In this document: piece after piece, positions 7,537 through 16,678 of the stretch
Layout of the letters: every line of letters begins with the position of its first letter
Numbering within the stretch: the first letter of the stretch is position 1
NCBI GenBank assembly: GCA_022767125.1
Contig: JALEPZ010000012.1
Location: 1 to 64,000, forward strand
DNA from: Phocaeicola plebeius
GTDB lineage: Bacteria > Bacteroidota > Bacteroidia > Bacteroidales > Bacteroidaceae
Direction: 5' to 3'
Length of the DNA: 64,000 nt
Position numbers and translations under genes: made by a program
The notes under the pieces: generated by a model
What the model was told of the DNA's origin: nothing
Database searches by the model: none
Seen by the model: the letters and a program-made list of their open reading frames with translations, nothing else

Positions 7537-9732
7537 TTATTCCACCTTCACCTCGTCCACGAAGAACCAGGCGGGATAGCCTACCCCGTAGTGCCAGGGA
7601 GGACACAGACCGATGGACTTGACCTGCACACGCAGGTAGCGGGCACGTACCGGCTGGTTCGCCACTACCTTTGCAGGCACAAACTTGATGGAAGGGTCAC
7701 GGTCTTCCGCCAGCTCAACCGTGCCCATCTCGGTAAACGTACGGTTATCCTGCGAATAAGAATACGTGACACTCTTCGGCAGGAGCACCCAACCGCCCGA
7801 CTGCAACAGGAAGTCGCTTTCCACACACTGGAATTCCTTCTCCTCGCCCATGTCCAGCACAAAGTCGGCATCCTCGCCTTCCCAGCCGACCCAGCTTTCC
7901 ACGAAGGAGGCCCCTCCAAACAAGCCGTCGGTCAATGCCGTCTCGGCTATCTGCCGGTAGCGGGGCGCCGGCGGATTATTCCAAATGACCCTTGCCCCCG
8001 CCGCCTTGTTCGTGTTGGGACGAGGCAGGTAGCGGCTCTCATACAGCCGGCAATAATCGGCAATGCGGTTGTTGCGCTCGTTCAGGTGCTCGATGCCATA
8101 ACGGGCCGCCCGTTCGCGGAATACCTCCAGCTTCTGCCGGACCTCCGCCAGGTCACCGTCCGTACGGGTGCGCGCTATCTCCAGTTCGCTGTACTGGATG
8201 GGCAGGCGGGAGATGTGTACGTGCGCCAGCCGCACGCTGTCGTCCTTCACCGCTTCCTCGGCCGCATCGAAGAGTTCCCGATAAACCTTCATCAGCCGCC
8301 GGTTCAGCATCCCGTCCTTGTGCGAGATGGGGGAATCGTAGATCCACAGCGGCACATCGGAAGCCAGCAGCGCCCCCTGCATCACCTGCTGGTAGCGGTA
8401 CAGGTAAGGAGCCGCCTTCCCGTAATACCCTTCCATGAACGACTGCATGAGCGAGTCCTCGTCCAGTTCGGGGTTCCACATCAGCTTGGCCAGCATATAG
8501 GCACGCATCTCGGCAAAGTCGGTGCCGCGCTGTCCGTTCACCTGTTCAAACAGCATGGTGGCATGGTTCTTCTTGAAGAGCTGGATGTTCTTTTTCAGGA
8601 TATGGAAATTGGGAAACGGTGCCACCATATTGTCGAAGTTGATGCCATAGTCCCACACGAAGATATTGTCGGAGATGGCCGCCCATCCTTCGAGGGCCTT
8701 CATGAAATCCCTGCCCGAAGCATTGTCGGTCAGGGGCACCTCGCGCTTGCAGTCGATGTCGCACAGCATGATGTTCACATTGGGCAACGGCTTGACGTGC
8801 TTGGGCGGATGCATGCTGAACAGGTAGGCCAGCGTAGAGAACTGCTTGTCGGGGAAGCGCTCCGCCAGACGGTTCAGGAAACGGATGATATTACCCGAAG
8901 GAGAGCCCTCGTATTCATCCACCTTCCGGCACTCGTCACACTGGCAATACGTGTTGTTCCCGTCGTTCTGGCTGATGCTGATCATGGTCTGACCGGGGTG
9001 CGCCCGGAAGATGGAATCCACCTTCTGCACCACCTGTTCGAACACCTCGGGGTTGGTCAGGCACCACTGGCTGTGATCACCGGGACGGCGTTCGCCGTTC
9101 AGGAAAGAATAGTATTCCGGATGGTCTTTTCCATACTGTGCCGCAGGCAAGATGCGGTTGAACGTATGCACCCACAAGTTGTCGGCAAAGATTTCGGTCT
9201 GCTGCTCCAGACGGAACCACTGTACGTAGATGGGGTCGTCGTTGCCATAGCTGAACGTCTGTCGGAAGCGGAAGGCAGGTGTCTCCGCACGGCGCAGGGC
9301 CGGCAGACGCAGCGTCGGCTGTTCGGTCAGCGTATAGGTCTGGCAAGCATAGTAATGCACCCCCAGGTAGTCCTCCAGCAGGGTCACCACTCCATAGATG
9401 GCCCCCTTGTCGCCTCCGGTGCTGACCGACAGTCCTCCGTCGCGACACTCTATCAGGAAGCCGTCTTCACCGGCTTCCTCCGTCGGAGTGCCGATGAGGA
9501 CCGTACCTTTCCGGAACGACGTCCCGCCCCCGGCGACCGGCAGTTCCGCCCCGGTCATCTTACGGATAAAATGATTCAGCAGGTCGGCCGCCTGCCGGTT
9601 GGCGGGACGGTCATCCGCCAACCGGATGTCCGCTTTGGGCTTCCCGTTCTCTACCAGTACCATTTGGGCAAATCCCCAGCCCGGCAGGCATACGCCCAAA
9701 AAGAAAAGCAACAAATGTCGAAACGTTTTCAT
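7537..9732 (-). CDS. DUF4838 protein, GH163-like putative glycosidase with C-terminal discoidin-like domain
   Basis: Predicted exported glycosidase. The start at 9732 (MKTFRHLLLFFLGVCLPGWGFAQ) gives a clear signal peptide; the frame stays open 92 codons upstream without protein-like content. An N-terminal GH67-like alpha/beta domain (residues about 25-130) is followed by the DUF4838 barrel with NHFIRKMTGAELPV, YYSFLNGERRPGDHSQWCLTNPEV, SISQNDGNNTYCQCDECRK and NIMLCDIDCKREVPL. The last 130 residues resemble an F5/8-type discoidin sandwich. As I recall, DUF4838 corresponds to CAZy family GH163, whose known member cleaves GlcNAc-Man bonds in N-glycans, but this one sits beside a pectin locus, so its substrate is open. 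Downstream of the regulator gene (64-base gap), same strand. Confidence 0.75.
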   Translation of the reverse strand: MKTFRHLLLFFLGVCLPGWGFAQMVLVENGKPKADIRLADDRPANRQAADLLNHFIRKMTGAELPVAGGGTSFRKGTVLIGTPTEEAGEDGFLIECRDGGLSVSTGGDKGAIYGVVTLLEDYLGVHYYACQTYTLTEQPTLRLPALRRAETPAFRFRQTFSYGNDDPIYVQWFRLEQQTEIFADNLWVHTFNRILPAAQYGKDHPEYYSFLNGERRPGDHSQWCLTNPEVFEQVVQKVDSIFRAHPGQTMISISQNDGNNTYCQCDECRKVDEYEGSPSGNIIRFLNRLAERFPDKQFSTLAYLFSMHPPKHVKPLPNVNIMLCDIDCKREVPLTDNASGRDFMKALEGWAAISDNIFVWDYGINFDNMVAPFPNFHILKKNIQLFKKNHATMLFEQVNGQRGTDFAEMRAYMLAKLMWNPELDEDSLMQSFMEGYYGKAAPYLYRYQQVMQGALLASDVPLWIYDSPISHKDGMLNRRLMKVYRELFDAAEEAVKDDSVRLAHVHISRLPIQYSELEIARTRTDGDLAEVRQKLEVFRERAARYGIEHLNERNNRIADYCRLYESRYLPRPNTNKAAGARVIWNNPPAPRYRQIAETALTDGLFGGASFVESWVGWEGEDADFVLDMGEEKEFQCVESDFLLQSGGWVLLPKSVTYSYSQDNRTFTEMGTVELAEDRDPSIKFVPAKVVANQPVRARYLRVQVKSIGLCPPWHYGVGYPAWFFVDEVKVE

Positions 9733-9796
9733 AAGTTCATAAGATAGAAATAGAAGATAGAAATAAAGGTTTATCGAAAAAGAATACTTATCCCTG

Positions 9797-12700
9797 TCAA
9801 TGACCGGATTCGCCCGATGCCTCCTGCGGGCCAGACACCACCCCCTTCTGTTTGCTATATACCGAAGGAGACACCCCAAACTGCTGCTTGAAGCATTTGC
9901 TGAAGTAGAACGGATCGTTGATACCCACCTGATACGACACCTCCGACACGGTGAGCTGCCCCTCCAGCAGCAAGAGCGCCGCCTTCTTGAGCCGGACAAT
10001 GCGGACATATTCGTTGGGCGAATACCCCGTCACCCCCCTCACCTTGCGGTAGAACACGGTGCGCCCCAGCCCCACGGCCGCCGCAAAGTCATCAATGGAA
10101 AACTGCGGATTGTCCAGCTGCTGTTCCAGCACCGCCTGCAAACGGTCGGCGAATTCCTTGTCCTTGTCGGTCGTGCAGATGGCCGGTGGCAGCAGGGTAG
10201 GACTGTTCGAGAACTTTTCCCGCAGCTTCTCGCGCTGCTCAATCAGCTTGAAGACCCGGGTCAACAGGAACTTCGTGCTGAACGGTTTGGTGATATAAGC
10301 ATCCGCCCCGCTCTCCACACCCTGCAGATGCGATTCGGGCGAGTTCATCGCCGTCAGCAGAATGACGGGGATATGACTGATCGTGAAGTCATTCTTCAGT
10401 TTCCGGGTCACCTCATACCCGTTCATGCCCGGCATCAGGATGTCGCAGACAATCAGGTCGGCATCGAAGTTCTTGGCCTTTTCCAGCCCCGAATTGCCGT
10501 CGGCAGCCACCTCCACCTCGAAGTACCGCGAGAGCTCCTCGCGCACAAAGTCGCGTACATCATTGTCATCCTCGATGACCAGCACCTTCCTCCCGTTCAA
10601 GGGTTGCATCGAAATGTCCGGCTCCTCCTCGTCGGTCGTCAGTCGGGCCGTCTCAGCCGCCAGCACCTCCTCATGATGGCGCCTTTCCTCTTCCATCAGC
10701 ACATTGTGCGGAATCAGGAAATCCTTCTCTTCGTACACCCCGCGGTCGGTGGGGAGCGTGATGGTGAACACAGACCCCCCTCCGGCATTCTCCCGGAAGA
10801 CAATGCTGCCATGGTGCACATTCACCAGCTCGTGCGTCAGGTGCAGCCCCACCCCGACACTACTGCCCGAGAAGCTGCTCTGCATGAAGCGGTTGAACAA
10901 TTCGCCCTGTTTCTCCTTGGGGATGCCCACACCTGTATCAGCCACCCGGATCACCAGTTGCCGGCGCCCCTCATCCACCTCGATGGCCAGCACAACCGTC
11001 CCTCGGCACGGAGTGTACTTGAACGCGTTCGAGAGCAGGTTATACACCATCTTGTCCACATGCCCCTTGTCGATGAACATCTTGTAGGAAGGGCAGGAAG
11101 GCTGGAACCGGAAATCCATGGTCTTGCTGGCGGCCGCATCCTGGAAGCTCAGGAAAATCTCGTAGAGAAACGCAATGATGTCGGTCTCCTCCAGCGAAAG
11201 GGCCAGCTTGCCGTTCTGCATCTTGCGGAATTCCAGCAGCTGGTTGATGAGCCGCAGCATCCGCTGCGTACTCTTGTCCATCACCTTCAACGAAGGCCCC
11301 ACCTCGCGCGGCAGCTTCCCGGCGCTGTGTATCTTCTCCAGGGCCCCCTGGATAAGGGTCAGCGGGGTACGGAACTCATGGGAGATATTGGTGAAAAACA
11401 CCAGCTTGTACTCCGTGAGCTGCTTCTCGATCTGGATGCGGTTCCTCAACGCCGTAAAATCCCGCACCAGCCGCCAGGTGACATAGCCTGCCGCCGCCAC
11501 CAGCAGCAAATAGACAAGATACGCCCACCCCGTCTTCCACCAAGGCGGCAGGATGGTGAGCTTCAGGGCCGTCTCCTGCGTTCCCCAAACCCCATAGGCA
11601 TTGCAGGCCTTCACCCGCAGCCGGTAGGTACCCGGAGCCAGGTTCTTGTACGAAGCGAAGTTCAGCGACGAAGGCCGGCTCCAGTCCTTGTCGTAAGGGT
11701 CCAGCCGGTAGGTATACTTCACGGCATGGGTATTCTCGTAATCGAAAGTGGAGAAATCCACCGTCAGCGCATTCTGGTAATGCTTCAGCCGCAGCGCGTC
11801 GGTATAAGCCAACGAACGTTCCAGCGGCGAACCCTCATCGCTCGGATGGACCACCACCCCGTCCACCAGCAGGCTGGTCAGCGACACCGCCGGCGGCGCC
11901 ACCAGTTCGTTGGCGGTAGCCCGGGGCGTAATGACCACCACCCCATGCCCGGAGCCGAACACCACCTTCCCGTCGGCCGTCAGACAGCCGCTGTTGTCCC
12001 CGTAATAATTGCCCAGGGCATAAGGCGAGAAGAAGAAGTTCTCGAACGTTTCCGTCTCGGGCGAGAAGCGCGAGATGCCATATTCCGTCGACAGCCACAG
12101 ACAGCCGTCCAGATCCTCCACAATCGACTGTACCATACAGTTCACCAGTCCGTCCTCCACCCCGTAATGGCGGAAACGCAGATGCCGGTAGTCGCCGTCG
12201 GGGATGCAGCAGCTGAAGCCCGTGCCCGACGTGGACAGCCACACACGGCCCTTGCTGTCCTGCACGATACACTTCACCACGTCGCTGGGCAGGCTGCCGC
12301 CCGCATAATCGTAACAGATGAAATGGTCGGGATGCTCCAGCAAGTCCTCGGGGCGGAACACACACAGTCCGGCACTGGTGCCCACCCACATCCATCCATC
12401 CGCATCCTCCAGCAGGCAGCGCACCTGCTGCTGGTTATACGAATTCCGCAAGAACTGGCGGAACCCATAGCCCCCCTCCTTCGGGACGGCCAGGTTCAGC
12501 CCCCCGCCAAAGGTAGCGATCCACATGCGGTCCTTCCGGTCGCGGTAAAGTTCAAACACCTGGTTGCAGCCCAACGACTGTTCGTCCGTCCCCTCCGTGT
12601 ACCACCTACCGTCTACACACAGCCCGTTGCCGCGGCTGCCCCACCATTCGCTGCCGTCCGCCCCCTCAGCCATCGCATAGATATTGACAGGGAACTGCCG

Positions 12701-14092
12701 TTCAGCCACCCGGCGCGACAGGTCCTGCGTATAGAGATAACAGCCGCCCCTGCGCGTACCGATACAGATCCCTCCATCCTCCTTCCGGTGCAGCATCCGG
12801 ATCATGTTGGCCCGGTCCGAAAACGACTCCGGCTCCGGCAAGATACGGGTAATCCCCTGGTTGATGACCGTCAGGTGCGTCAGGCCCGTAAATTCCGAGC
12901 TCACCCAGATGCCCCCGTTGCGGTCCTCCAGGATATTCTGCAGGAAATCCGTCATCAACGCCTCGTCCTTTTCCGCCTCAAAATGTTGCAGCTCGCCCGT
13001 CTGCCTGTCATACGCAAAGAGTCCGTTGCCATACGTGGAAATCCACAGAATCCCGCGCACATCCACCAAGGCATGAAACCGCTCTTCGTCAATGAACTTC
13101 ACCTTCTCGGGCGGCATGAGCTGAAAGGAGTCCACCTTGTCCTGCGCGGTATCCACCAGCCACAACTTGCCGGTGTGATTGCTCACCCAATAATGCCCCT
13201 TCCCATCGTGGCCCACCCGTCCGAAGGGGACATCCAGCCACTCACTCCGCTCCAGCCGTCGGGTCTTCAGGTTCCATTCGAAGCCCCCCTCGCGGGTAAA
13301 TACCAGCCATTTGTCGCCCCAACGGAAATCCCCGAACACCTGGGCGTTCAGCCGGTGGCAGACAACGAATGTCCCCGTCTCCTCCTCCCAGCACATCAGT
13401 TCGCCCGACTTCGAGACCGAGAACAACCCCTCCTTCCCGTAGGGCAACAGCCGGTAGACATCCTGCGTGTGCTCGAGCATCACCACCCGGTTATCCTCCA
13501 CACGTCCGATGCCGTGGGTGAACCCCACCCAGATGCGTTGCTGTCCGTCCTCCGTGAGGGTCTCCACCCGGTTGGAAGCCAGATTGCCCTGTTCTTTCCT
13601 GAAGACCATCGACGAGAAGCTCCCGTCGGCATACGCAACTCGCCTCATCCCGTTTCCGTTCTGCCACAACCAGATATGCCCCCGGCTGTCCTCCATCCGG
13701 TATTTATACGGCTGGTGGTGTTCTCCACACCCCGTATAATCCACAAAGCGGTCCAGCTGCAGGCTATAGCACGCCTGGATATTCGATTCGGTGGAAATCC
13801 ACAAGAGGCCGTGGCTGTCCTCCTTCACATCGAAGATCCGGTGGTCGGGCAGCGACAGCGCATCCCCCTCTTTGGGTCGGAACGTCAGGAACGAATGTCC
13901 GTCATATCGGTTCAGTCCGTTGATGGTTCCCAGCCAGATAAACCCCTTGGAGTCCTGGTAAATCGATCGGATGGTATTATTGGCGATGCCCGATTCGGAG
14001 GTGAGGTGACGCGACCGCACTTCTACGGTAGCCTTCACCCCCTGACAGACCAGGCACACAATCGCCAACAGGTAGACAAAGGTATGTTTCAT
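9797..14092 (-). CDS. hybrid two-component sensor histidine kinase/AraC regulator (HTCS) of the pectin locus
   Basis: One-protein signal system spanning the inner membrane that senses an oligosaccharide in the periplasm and activates the locus. The start at 14092 (MKHTFVYLLAIVCLVCQGVKA) gives a signal peptide; upstream codons overlap the promoter. Domains in order (1431 residues): two-component propeller repeats (SIYQDSKGFIWLGTINGLNRYD onward, about 25-760), Y_Y_Y domain (about 770-840), transmembrane helix (about 855-875), histidine kinase with HEFRTPLTLI near 903 and ATPase motifs DTGVGIP and GVGLHL, receiver domain (DDNDVRDF near 1174, phosphoacceptor in CDILMPGMNG near 1215), and AraC helix-turn-helix to the C-terminus. 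All key residues are present. Ligand by context: a rhamnogalacturonan oligosaccharide. Confidence 0.95.
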   Translation of the reverse strand: MKHTFVYLLAIVCLVCQGVKATVEVRSRHLTSESGIANNTIRSIYQDSKGFIWLGTINGLNRYDGHSFLTFRPKEGDALSLPDHRIFDVKEDSHGLLWISTESNIQACYSLQLDRFVDYTGCGEHHQPYKYRMEDSRGHIWLWQNGNGMRRVAYADGSFSSMVFRKEQGNLASNRVETLTEDGQQRIWVGFTHGIGRVEDNRVVMLEHTQDVYRLLPYGKEGLFSVSKSGELMCWEEETGTFVVCHRLNAQVFGDFRWGDKWLVFTREGGFEWNLKTRRLERSEWLDVPFGRVGHDGKGHYWVSNHTGKLWLVDTAQDKVDSFQLMPPEKVKFIDEERFHALVDVRGILWISTYGNGLFAYDRQTGELQHFEAEKDEALMTDFLQNILEDRNGGIWVSSEFTGLTHLTVINQGITRILPEPESFSDRANMIRMLHRKEDGGICIGTRRGGCYLYTQDLSRRVAERQFPVNIYAMAEGADGSEWWGSRGNGLCVDGRWYTEGTDEQSLGCNQVFELYRDRKDRMWIATFGGGLNLAVPKEGGYGFRQFLRNSYNQQQVRCLLEDADGWMWVGTSAGLCVFRPEDLLEHPDHFICYDYAGGSLPSDVVKCIVQDSKGRVWLSTSGTGFSCCIPDGDYRHLRFRHYGVEDGLVNCMVQSIVEDLDGCLWLSTEYGISRFSPETETFENFFFSPYALGNYYGDNSGCLTADGKVVFGSGHGVVVITPRATANELVAPPAVSLTSLLVDGVVVHPSDEGSPLERSLAYTDALRLKHYQNALTVDFSTFDYENTHAVKYTYRLDPYDKDWSRPSSLNFASYKNLAPGTYRLRVKACNAYGVWGTQETALKLTILPPWWKTGWAYLVYLLLVAAAGYVTWRLVRDFTALRNRIQIEKQLTEYKLVFFTNISHEFRTPLTLIQGALEKIHSAGKLPREVGPSLKVMDKSTQRMLRLINQLLEFRKMQNGKLALSLEETDIIAFLYEIFLSFQDAAASKTMDFRFQPSCPSYKMFIDKGHVDKMVYNLLSNAFKYTPCRGTVVLAIEVDEGRRQLVIRVADTGVGIPKEKQGELFNRFMQSSFSGSSVGVGLHLTHELVNVHHGSIVFRENAGGGSVFTITLPTDRGVYEEKDFLIPHNVLMEEERRHHEEVLAAETARLTTDEEEPDISMQPLNGRKVLVIEDDNDVRDFVREELSRYFEVEVAADGNSGLEKAKNFDADLIVCDILMPGMNGYEVTRKLKNDFTISHIPVILLTAMNSPESHLQGVESGADAYITKPFSTKFLLTRVFKLIEQREKLREKFSNSPTLLPPAICTTDKDKEFADRLQAVLEQQLDNPQFSIDDFAAAVGLGRTVFYRKVRGVTGYSPNEYVRIVRLKKAALLLLEGQLTVSEVSYQVGINDPFYFSKCFKQQFGVSPSVYSKQKGVVSGPQEASGESGH

Positions 14093-14120
14093 AAGTATAG
14101 CTGCTTTCTGTTTTGCCCGA

Positions 14121-14152
14121 CAAATGTACAAATTAGAAAATAAAAGCACAAA
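14121..14152 (-). promoter_or_regulatory. promoter of the HTCS gene (TTTG-N20-TACATTTG)
   Basis: On the minus strand a -33 TTTG (14152-14149) and a -7 TACATTTG (14128-14121) are 20 bases apart, the expected Bacteroidales layout, 29 bases before the HTCS start. The -33 element lies inside the T-run of the upstream terminator. Confidence 0.75.
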
Positions 14153-14192
14153 AAAGGAAGGCTGTTTTCTGACATGATTCATCAAAACAGCC
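14149..14192 (-). terminator. intrinsic terminator of the small membrane-peptide gene
   Basis: On the minus strand GGCTGTTTT (14192-14184) pairs with AAAACAGCC (14168-14160), followed by TTCC and six Ts. It ends transcription of the 33-codon gene at 14301 just before the HTCS promoter. Confidence 0.75.
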
Positions 14193-14199
14193 TTCTCTG

Positions 14200-14301
14200 C
14201 TACTCCTCTTCATCGTCCGTATAGGGGTGTGCCAGTTCGTACAGCATCCATACGAACAAGGCACCTCCTAACACAATCATTACCGTCCACATCATGATCA
14301 T
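14200..14301 (-). CDS. 33-residue single-pass membrane peptide, function unknown
   Basis: Short frame coding for 33 residues: MIMMWTVMIVLGGALFVWML followed by an acidic tail ending in DDEEE. One transmembrane helix fills the first two thirds. It is not a shadow of a longer gene, has a dedicated downstream intrinsic terminator and a TAG stop 8 bases before it, which argues for a real transcript. An A-rich stretch precedes the start but there is no strong ribosome-binding site, in keeping with the phylum. I do not recognise the family; similar tiny membrane peptides often associate with larger membrane complexes, but no partner is evident here. Confidence 0.55.
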   Translation of the reverse strand: MIMMWTVMIVLGGALFVWMLYELAHPYTDDEEE

Positions 14302-14316
14302 CTTTTTTATTTTCAC

Positions 14317-14613
14317 TTAAGGAAGATTCCGACGGACGGCACGTACCCGATGCGGTTCCATCCGAGGCGTTGCCTGCTTCGCACCGTCCCACGAATAAGC
14401 GGTATCATTGCCCGACTCGCTGACGATGGCCGTCGAGGACCAATACTGCCCATTGAGCAGTGCATCCACAACTGTCAACTGGCCGATGGCAGGAAGATAC
14501 CAGTTGGCGTCCTCGTCATTCAATTCTGGGATATACACTTGCCTTATCCCTGAAAAACGTGTAACTTCGGCATCGTGTCCAGGGTCTCCTTCCGGGCTAC
14601 GCCCTCCAGGCAA
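14317..14613 (-). pseudogene. C-terminal remnant of a DUF1566/fimbrillin-like surface protein
   Basis: The frame encodes NWYLPAIGQLTVVDALLNGQ, then YWSSTAIVSESGNDTAYSWDGAKQ and a final HRVRAVRRNL. This is the pattern of the C-terminal WYLP...YWSS...VRAVR module found at the end of Bacteroidales fimbrillin-like and DUF1566 proteins. Only about 75 residues of that module remain, and the upstream part runs into inverted repeats with no signal peptide, so the gene appears to have lost its 5' end. Stop at 14317. The arms GTCCAGGGT (14577-14585) and ACCCTGGAC (14613-14621) make a stem near the breakpoint. Confidence 0.5.
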
Positions 14614-14632
14614 CCCTGGACAGTTATAAGAA

Positions 14633-14806
14633 AGACTCAGTCAACTAACATCAGTGATAAAAGTAATAGTCAACAATAATCAGTTTTAATGTTTAACTGA
14701 GTCAACCTTGTCAAGGTCTAAGATAGGCCTCACGGTGCTGCGGGTAGTAGACTAAATCGAGTAGGAGGTAAACACTAACCATAGGTGTTTATCTCTTACT
14801 CGATTT
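14633..14806. repeat. two inverted-repeat structures in a gene-free stretch
   Basis: GACTCAGTCAACTAACAT (14634-14651) is mirrored by AATGTTTAACTGAGTC (14688-14703). A second, stronger hairpin at 14754-14806 pairs AATCGAGTA...GTAAACAC with GTGTTTA...TACTCGATT. GATAGGCC occurs on both sides of it (14722 and 14813). The bases from 14614 to 14872 hold no gene that I can see; the structures look like remnants of an inserted element. Confidence 0.5.
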
Positions 14807-14872
14807 TCGTAAGATAGGCCATAGGGAGAATCGGACTATCCTGAAACTCCCCATGCCATTGCACTATAACCA

Positions 14873-14896
14873 GGGATGGACACACTCTCCATCCCC
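14873..14896 (-). terminator. hairpin directly downstream of rhaM
   Basis: GGGATGGA and TCTCCATCCC form an 8-9 base-pair stem with a short loop immediately after the rhaM stop codon. No T-run follows on the minus strand, so it may be a weak terminator or a 3' protective hairpin for the long operon. Confidence 0.4.
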
Positions 14897-15211
14897 TCAA
14901 TCCATGTGGAACACTTCCGGAAGAGGAATAGTGACGGGGGAGTTATCGGGATTCACTTCCATGATATCGGCCATGTAATCCCACCATTTCTGCACGATGG
15001 GGTTGGCCCCCATGTCCTGCGAGGATGCTTCTCCACGGGTCTTCTGGCAGGCAAACAGGATGTTGGTGTCTTTGTCCCAATAAATGGAATAGTCGTACAC
15101 ACCGCCGTCGGACAACATCTTCTTCAGTTCCGGCCAGATGGCGGCATGACGTTTCTCGTATTCTTTCTCGAAGCCGGGCTTCAAGAACATCTTAAATGCT
15201 TCTCTTTTCAT
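14897..15211 (-). CDS. rhaM: L-rhamnose mutarotase
   Basis: Interconverts the alpha and beta anomers of L-rhamnose in the cytoplasm so that freed sugar can enter isomerase. The 104 residues match the RhaM size and ferredoxin-like fold. MKREAFKMFLKPGFEKEYEKRHAAIWPELKKML holds the conserved histidine in the HAAIWPEL block; YDYSIYWDKDTNILFAC and the tryptophan pair in VQKWWDYMADIMEVN are also family hallmarks. It is the last gene of the susC-susD-CE12-PL11-GH105-rhaM operon and lies 59 bases after the GH105 gene. It supports the reading of the locus as rhamnose-releasing. No signal peptide. Confidence 0.92.
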   Translation of the reverse strand: MKREAFKMFLKPGFEKEYEKRHAAIWPELKKMLSDGGVYDYSIYWDKDTNILFACQKTRGEASSQDMGANPIVQKWWDYMADIMEVNPDNSPVTIPLPEVFHMD

Positions 15212-15270
15212 GGTTTTCTGTTTGTATGATTAATGTTGGACTTCTGTTTTCAGTGGCTTCCCATCGGGCC

Positions 15271-16668
15271 TCAGCGCACATGGAAAATCGGTTCTGTGGT
15301 CGGCTGCTCCTGGTGGTAGAACTGCACGGCGCTGTCGTTCATCTTGGGGTGCTGACGGTTCAACAGATGGATCATCTCCGCTCCGGCCCAGAGCACCGGG
15401 CCATAGCCGTGGGCGGCGTAGACATTCACCGGACGATAGTAGTAGAAAGCCGGGTCAAAGCCCATACCGGTGCCGACGCAGGTGCCTTCTACCTGGCCTT
15501 GCTCGTTGATCTGACTGGCTACGGCGTGCCAGCCCAGCTGTACGACGGGGCCGTAGGCCAACGCATCTATCCACCCCCGGTTGATGGCATGGGCAAAACA
15601 ATAGACATAGATGGCCGTGGCCGAGGTTTCCAGGTACGAATCGTTACGGTCGACCAGCTGGTGCCAGAACCCTTCCCCGCTCTGCAGGGCGGCCAGGCCC
15701 CGTACGTGCTCGCGCAACAGCTGCAGCAGCCGGTCGCGCTGCGGATAGTCTTCGGGCAGGACATCCAGCACTTCGCAGAGGGTGAGCAGGGCCCATCCGT
15801 TGGCGCGCCCCCAGTGGAAGGACGGATGGTCGGTCATCTCTTCCACCCACCCGTGACGGAACAGTTTCTTTTCGGGGACCCACATACGCCCGGCAAACTG
15901 CAGCACCTGGCGGACGGCTTCCGCCCAGTACTTGCCCTGCTGATTACCGGCCAACCGCGAATAGCCGGCCACCGGCGGGATGCCCATGAACATATCGTCG
16001 AGCCACAGCGTATTGTGCTGCGGACGCGTACGGGCAAAGGTCCCATCGGCCAACCGGTATTCCTTGTTCATGATGAAATCCATGTAATTGTCGATGAGCG
16101 GCATCAGGTTCAGCGAGGGGTCTTGTGCCTGCACCTTGATCATGGCCGCGCAGACGGCGCCGGCATCGTCGAGGGCCTGCGGGGTGAGGATCTGACGGAG
16201 CTGCGGATCTATCGTCCCCGACTGCTCGAGCACCCGGCGGAAATGGGGGGCTACCTCGGCGATGAAACGGAAACGGTCGGTTACATACGTGCGGTAAGCC
16301 GGGTCGCCGGTGGCCTCCGCCGCCGCCAACATGGCGGAATAGGTGACTCCCCACTCATAGCTGGCCAGGCGGAAGGCGCCGCGCTCGAACTGGGTATCGG
16401 AGTTGATCTGGGAATAGTCGGTAACGGCTTTCCCGGTCTTCTTGTCCACCAGGCGGGCGGGGGTCTGCTGCTCCAGGTAGCGGAGCACACGGTCCATGTC
16501 GCGCTTCACCTCTTCGGCGGTCTGCACCCCGTAGGGCACCTTGTAGTCGGGCTGCAGCAGGTGCAGCGGGGTGTTGGAGTCATTGGCAACTTGCTGCTTC
16601 TGCGCCATCGTGCCGGAAGTTGCCGCCAGCAGGAAAGCTCCCATCAGGGTAAGTGTTCTTGCATTCAT
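15271..16668 (-). CDS. GH105 unsaturated rhamnogalacturonyl hydrolase, exported
   Basis: Removes the 4,5-unsaturated galacturonyl residue left at the non-reducing end after lyase cleavage of rhamnogalacturonan. Signal peptide MNARTLTLMGAFLLAATSGTMAQ points to the periplasm. The (alpha/alpha)6 barrel covers about residues 70-440 with the family motifs WLDDMFMGIPPVAGYSRL (catalytic aspartate), SFHWGRANGWALLTLCEVLD and GTGMGFDPAFYYYRPVN. Length 465 is normal for the long Bacteroidales type. It follows the PL11 gene by 10 bases, and the product of that lyase is its expected substrate. A second GH105 lies at 26043. Confidence 0.9.
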   Translation of the reverse strand: MNARTLTLMGAFLLAATSGTMAQKQQVANDSNTPLHLLQPDYKVPYGVQTAEEVKRDMDRVLRYLEQQTPARLVDKKTGKAVTDYSQINSDTQFERGAFRLASYEWGVTYSAMLAAAEATGDPAYRTYVTDRFRFIAEVAPHFRRVLEQSGTIDPQLRQILTPQALDDAGAVCAAMIKVQAQDPSLNLMPLIDNYMDFIMNKEYRLADGTFARTRPQHNTLWLDDMFMGIPPVAGYSRLAGNQQGKYWAEAVRQVLQFAGRMWVPEKKLFRHGWVEEMTDHPSFHWGRANGWALLTLCEVLDVLPEDYPQRDRLLQLLREHVRGLAALQSGEGFWHQLVDRNDSYLETSATAIYVYCFAHAINRGWIDALAYGPVVQLGWHAVASQINEQGQVEGTCVGTGMGFDPAFYYYRPVNVYAAHGYGPVLWAGAEMIHLLNRQHPKMNDSAVQFYHQEQPTTEPIFHVR

Positions 16669-16678
16669 ATCGTATGGT

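Noticed and set aside
7591..9747. Long plus-strand frame antisense to the DUF4838 gene
   Set aside because: Same reason: biased composition and no domains, with a clear signal peptide and known fold on the other strand.
9800..14143. Very long open frame (over 1400 codons) antisense to the regulator gene
   Set aside because: It is the mirror frame of a GC-rich gene; the protein is rich in His, Arg, Pro and Gln without any domain, whereas the minus-strand product has a full HTCS domain order.
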